Shown here in pieces: positions 63,300 through 64,000 of a stretch of 64,000 nucleotides of DNA. A program made the position numbers and the translations under genes. The DNA is taken from NCBI GenBank assembly GCA_905235745.1, contig CAJOMN010000022.1, forward strand, positions 1-64,000, given 5' to 3'. The DNA is from an uncultured Lachnospiraceae bacterium. Lineage in GTDB: Bacteria > Bacillota > Clostridia > Lachnospirales > Lachnospiraceae. Under the pieces are notes generated by a model. The model made no database searches and was not told the DNA's origin. It saw only the letters and a list, made by a program, of their open reading frames with translations. Numbering within the stretch: position 1 is the stretch's first letter; every line of letters starts with the position of its first letter.

Positions 63300-63506
63300 A
63301 TGAATACGATATCCGAGTATATTAAAACTGAAAGAAAAAAAGCCGGACTGACGCAAAAAGAGTTTGCACTAAGGTCTGGTCTGGGGCTTCGTTTTGTAAG
63401 GGAACTTGAACAGGGAAAGGAAACCGTGCGCCTTGATAAGGTCAATCAAGCGCTTGCTATGTTTGGAATGAAGGCTGTTCCCGGGGAGCTTGAACGGAAT
63501 ATATGA
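63300..63506 (+). CDS. hipB: HipB-like XRE antitoxin
   Basis: 68 residues; ATG at 63300 (MNTISEYIKTERKKAGLTQK). HTH: GLTQKEFALRSGLGLRFVRE, then ELEQGKETVRLDKVNQALAMFG, the form typical of HipB. Upstream, GATAGGGTATA and TATACCCTACGAGGTATA repeats (63198-63290) give several copies of TATACCC(T/G)A, likely operator half-sites for autoregulation. Its stop overlaps the next start (ATGA). Confidence 0.88.
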   Translation: MNTISEYIKTERKKAGLTQKEFALRSGLGLRFVRELEQGKETVRLDKVNQALAMFGMKAVPGELERNI

Positions 63507-63820
63507 TTATGCGAAAAGGAAAAGTCTTTATACAGGATGTATTTGCCGGCATTTTATCCGAGACAGATGACGGTTATGAATTTGTTTATGACATTGACTA
63601 CTTAAACAGACCTGACTGCGTTGCTGCAAGTCTGACTCTTCCTTTATCGGATCAGGTGTACCGCTCCAATACTCTTTTCCCGTTTTTTGACGGACTGATC
63701 CCCGAAGGATGGCTGCTTAATGTTGTCGAAAGAAACTGGAAATTGGATGCAAGGGATCGGTTTGGTTTAATGTTGGCATCATGCAGGGATTGTATCGGTG
63801 ATGTCTATGTGGAGTTATAA
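63503..63820 (+). CDS. hipS: HipS-like protein (free-standing HipA N-terminal domain)
   Basis: 105 residues: KGKVFIQDVFAGILSETDDG, SLTLPLSDQVYRSNTLFPFF, DGLIPEGWLL and DRFGLMLASCRDCIGDVYV. This is the N-terminal subdomain of HipA kinases as a separate gene. In E. coli HipBST such a protein (HipS) is the antitoxin for the HipT kinase. Start ATG overlaps the hipB stop by four bases. Confidence 0.88.
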   Translation: MIMRKGKVFIQDVFAGILSETDDGYEFVYDIDYLNRPDCVAASLTLPLSDQVYRSNTLFPFFDGLIPEGWLLNVVERNWKLDARDRFGLMLASCRDCIGDVYVEL

Positions 63821-63825
63821 AAATA

Positions 63826-64000
63826 ATGATCAGATGCCTGTGTTGTAACAAGGAAATCGCAGAAGCAAGCGAATATGAACGATCTGTAAGATGGCACAAA
63901 AAATGTATCAAGCGATTTTTCGGGACGGCAACTCTGCCCGAACTGGATTGTTCGGAAGCTGAACTGGAAAGAATTGCTAACCTGACAGTCAGCAAAGGAT
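63826..64000 (+). CDS. hipT: HipT/HipA-like serine kinase toxin, cut by window end
   Basis: Begins ATG at 63826 with GGAG just before, five bases after hipS. The 58 visible residues start MIRCLCCNKEIAEASEYERS and go on WHKKCIKRFFGTATLPELD, the typical beginning of the split-HipA kinase group (CxC/CC zinc-like N-terminus, then FFG...LPELD). The catalytic part lies outside the window. By family it would phosphorylate a tRNA synthetase. Confidence 0.8.
   Translation, partial: MIRCLCCNKEIAEASEYERSVRWHKKCIKRFFGTATLPELDCSEAELERIANLTVSKG

Overview
The window looks like chromosome from a Gram-positive anaerobe of the Clostridia, most likely a Lachnospiraceae member close to Butyrivibrio or Pseudobutyrivibrio. 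This is inferred from gene content: a long PPi-dependent phosphofructokinase, clostridial glycogen phosphorylase, an Rpn-family nuclease, an LTA-synthase-like sulfatase, a feruloyl-esterase-like hydrolase, PAS-type hybrid kinases, and strong AGGAGG-type ribosome binding sites. No marker gene (rRNA, ribosomal protein) is present, so the genus is not proven.

Layout. 0.2-3.4 kb: a chemoreceptor and a glycerate kinase. 3.4-5.2 kb: an IS605-type element with an N-terminally truncated tnpA, an intact tnpB and a structured candidate omega RNA. 5.2-16.7 kb: a YhhN-like membrane protein, then a surface and signalling region. Here two paralogous signal-peptide/coiled-coil/membrane-anchored proteins (one with its reading frame broken in a run of nine Gs) flank an hflK-hflC-diguanylate cyclase operon, followed by a PilZ protein and a SleB-type wall hydrolase. 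16.7-24.5 kb: glycogen phosphorylase, an unknown gene, PPi-phosphofructokinase, and a polyglycerolphosphate-type cluster (sulfatase, small membrane protein, GDPD, PPOX-like protein). 24.6-29.1 kb: tRNA-Leu with dispersed repeats, a LysR regulator, an Rpn-type nuclease and a frameshifted ABC exporter.

29.2-43.9 kb is rich in sulfur and amino-acid metabolism. A six-gene operon (M20 amidohydrolase, ATC-hydrolase-like protein, SsuABC-like transporter, nitroreductase) is followed by a MATE pump, two overlapping PLP enzymes (trans-sulfuration type and MalY type), a broken SDR, oleate hydratase, a frameshifted TetR gene coupled to a small XRE gene, and cysteine synthase. 43.9-50.1 kb: MscS, a small protein ending in a FliM-like motif, a flavodoxin-fold reductase, five tRNA genes (Lys, Gln, Arg, His, Ala), an esterase, and an UlaG-like hydrolase with a GH1 glucosidase. 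50.1-52.8 kb: an ABC importer of the TrpXYZ type.

52.8-62.7 kb is one large minus-strand operon: a REC-HPT-REC protein, a kinase-REC-REC protein, a single REC, two PAS hybrid kinases and a terminal PHP phosphoesterase. It has a clear promoter and palindrome but encodes no DNA-binding output domain. The right end holds a chemoreceptor relic and the start of a tripartite hipB-hipS-hipT toxin-antitoxin locus cut by the window edge.

Several genes carry single small indels (surface protein, ABC exporter, SDR, TetR). Either this strain has real phase variation and decay, or the assembly has indel errors; raw reads would decide.
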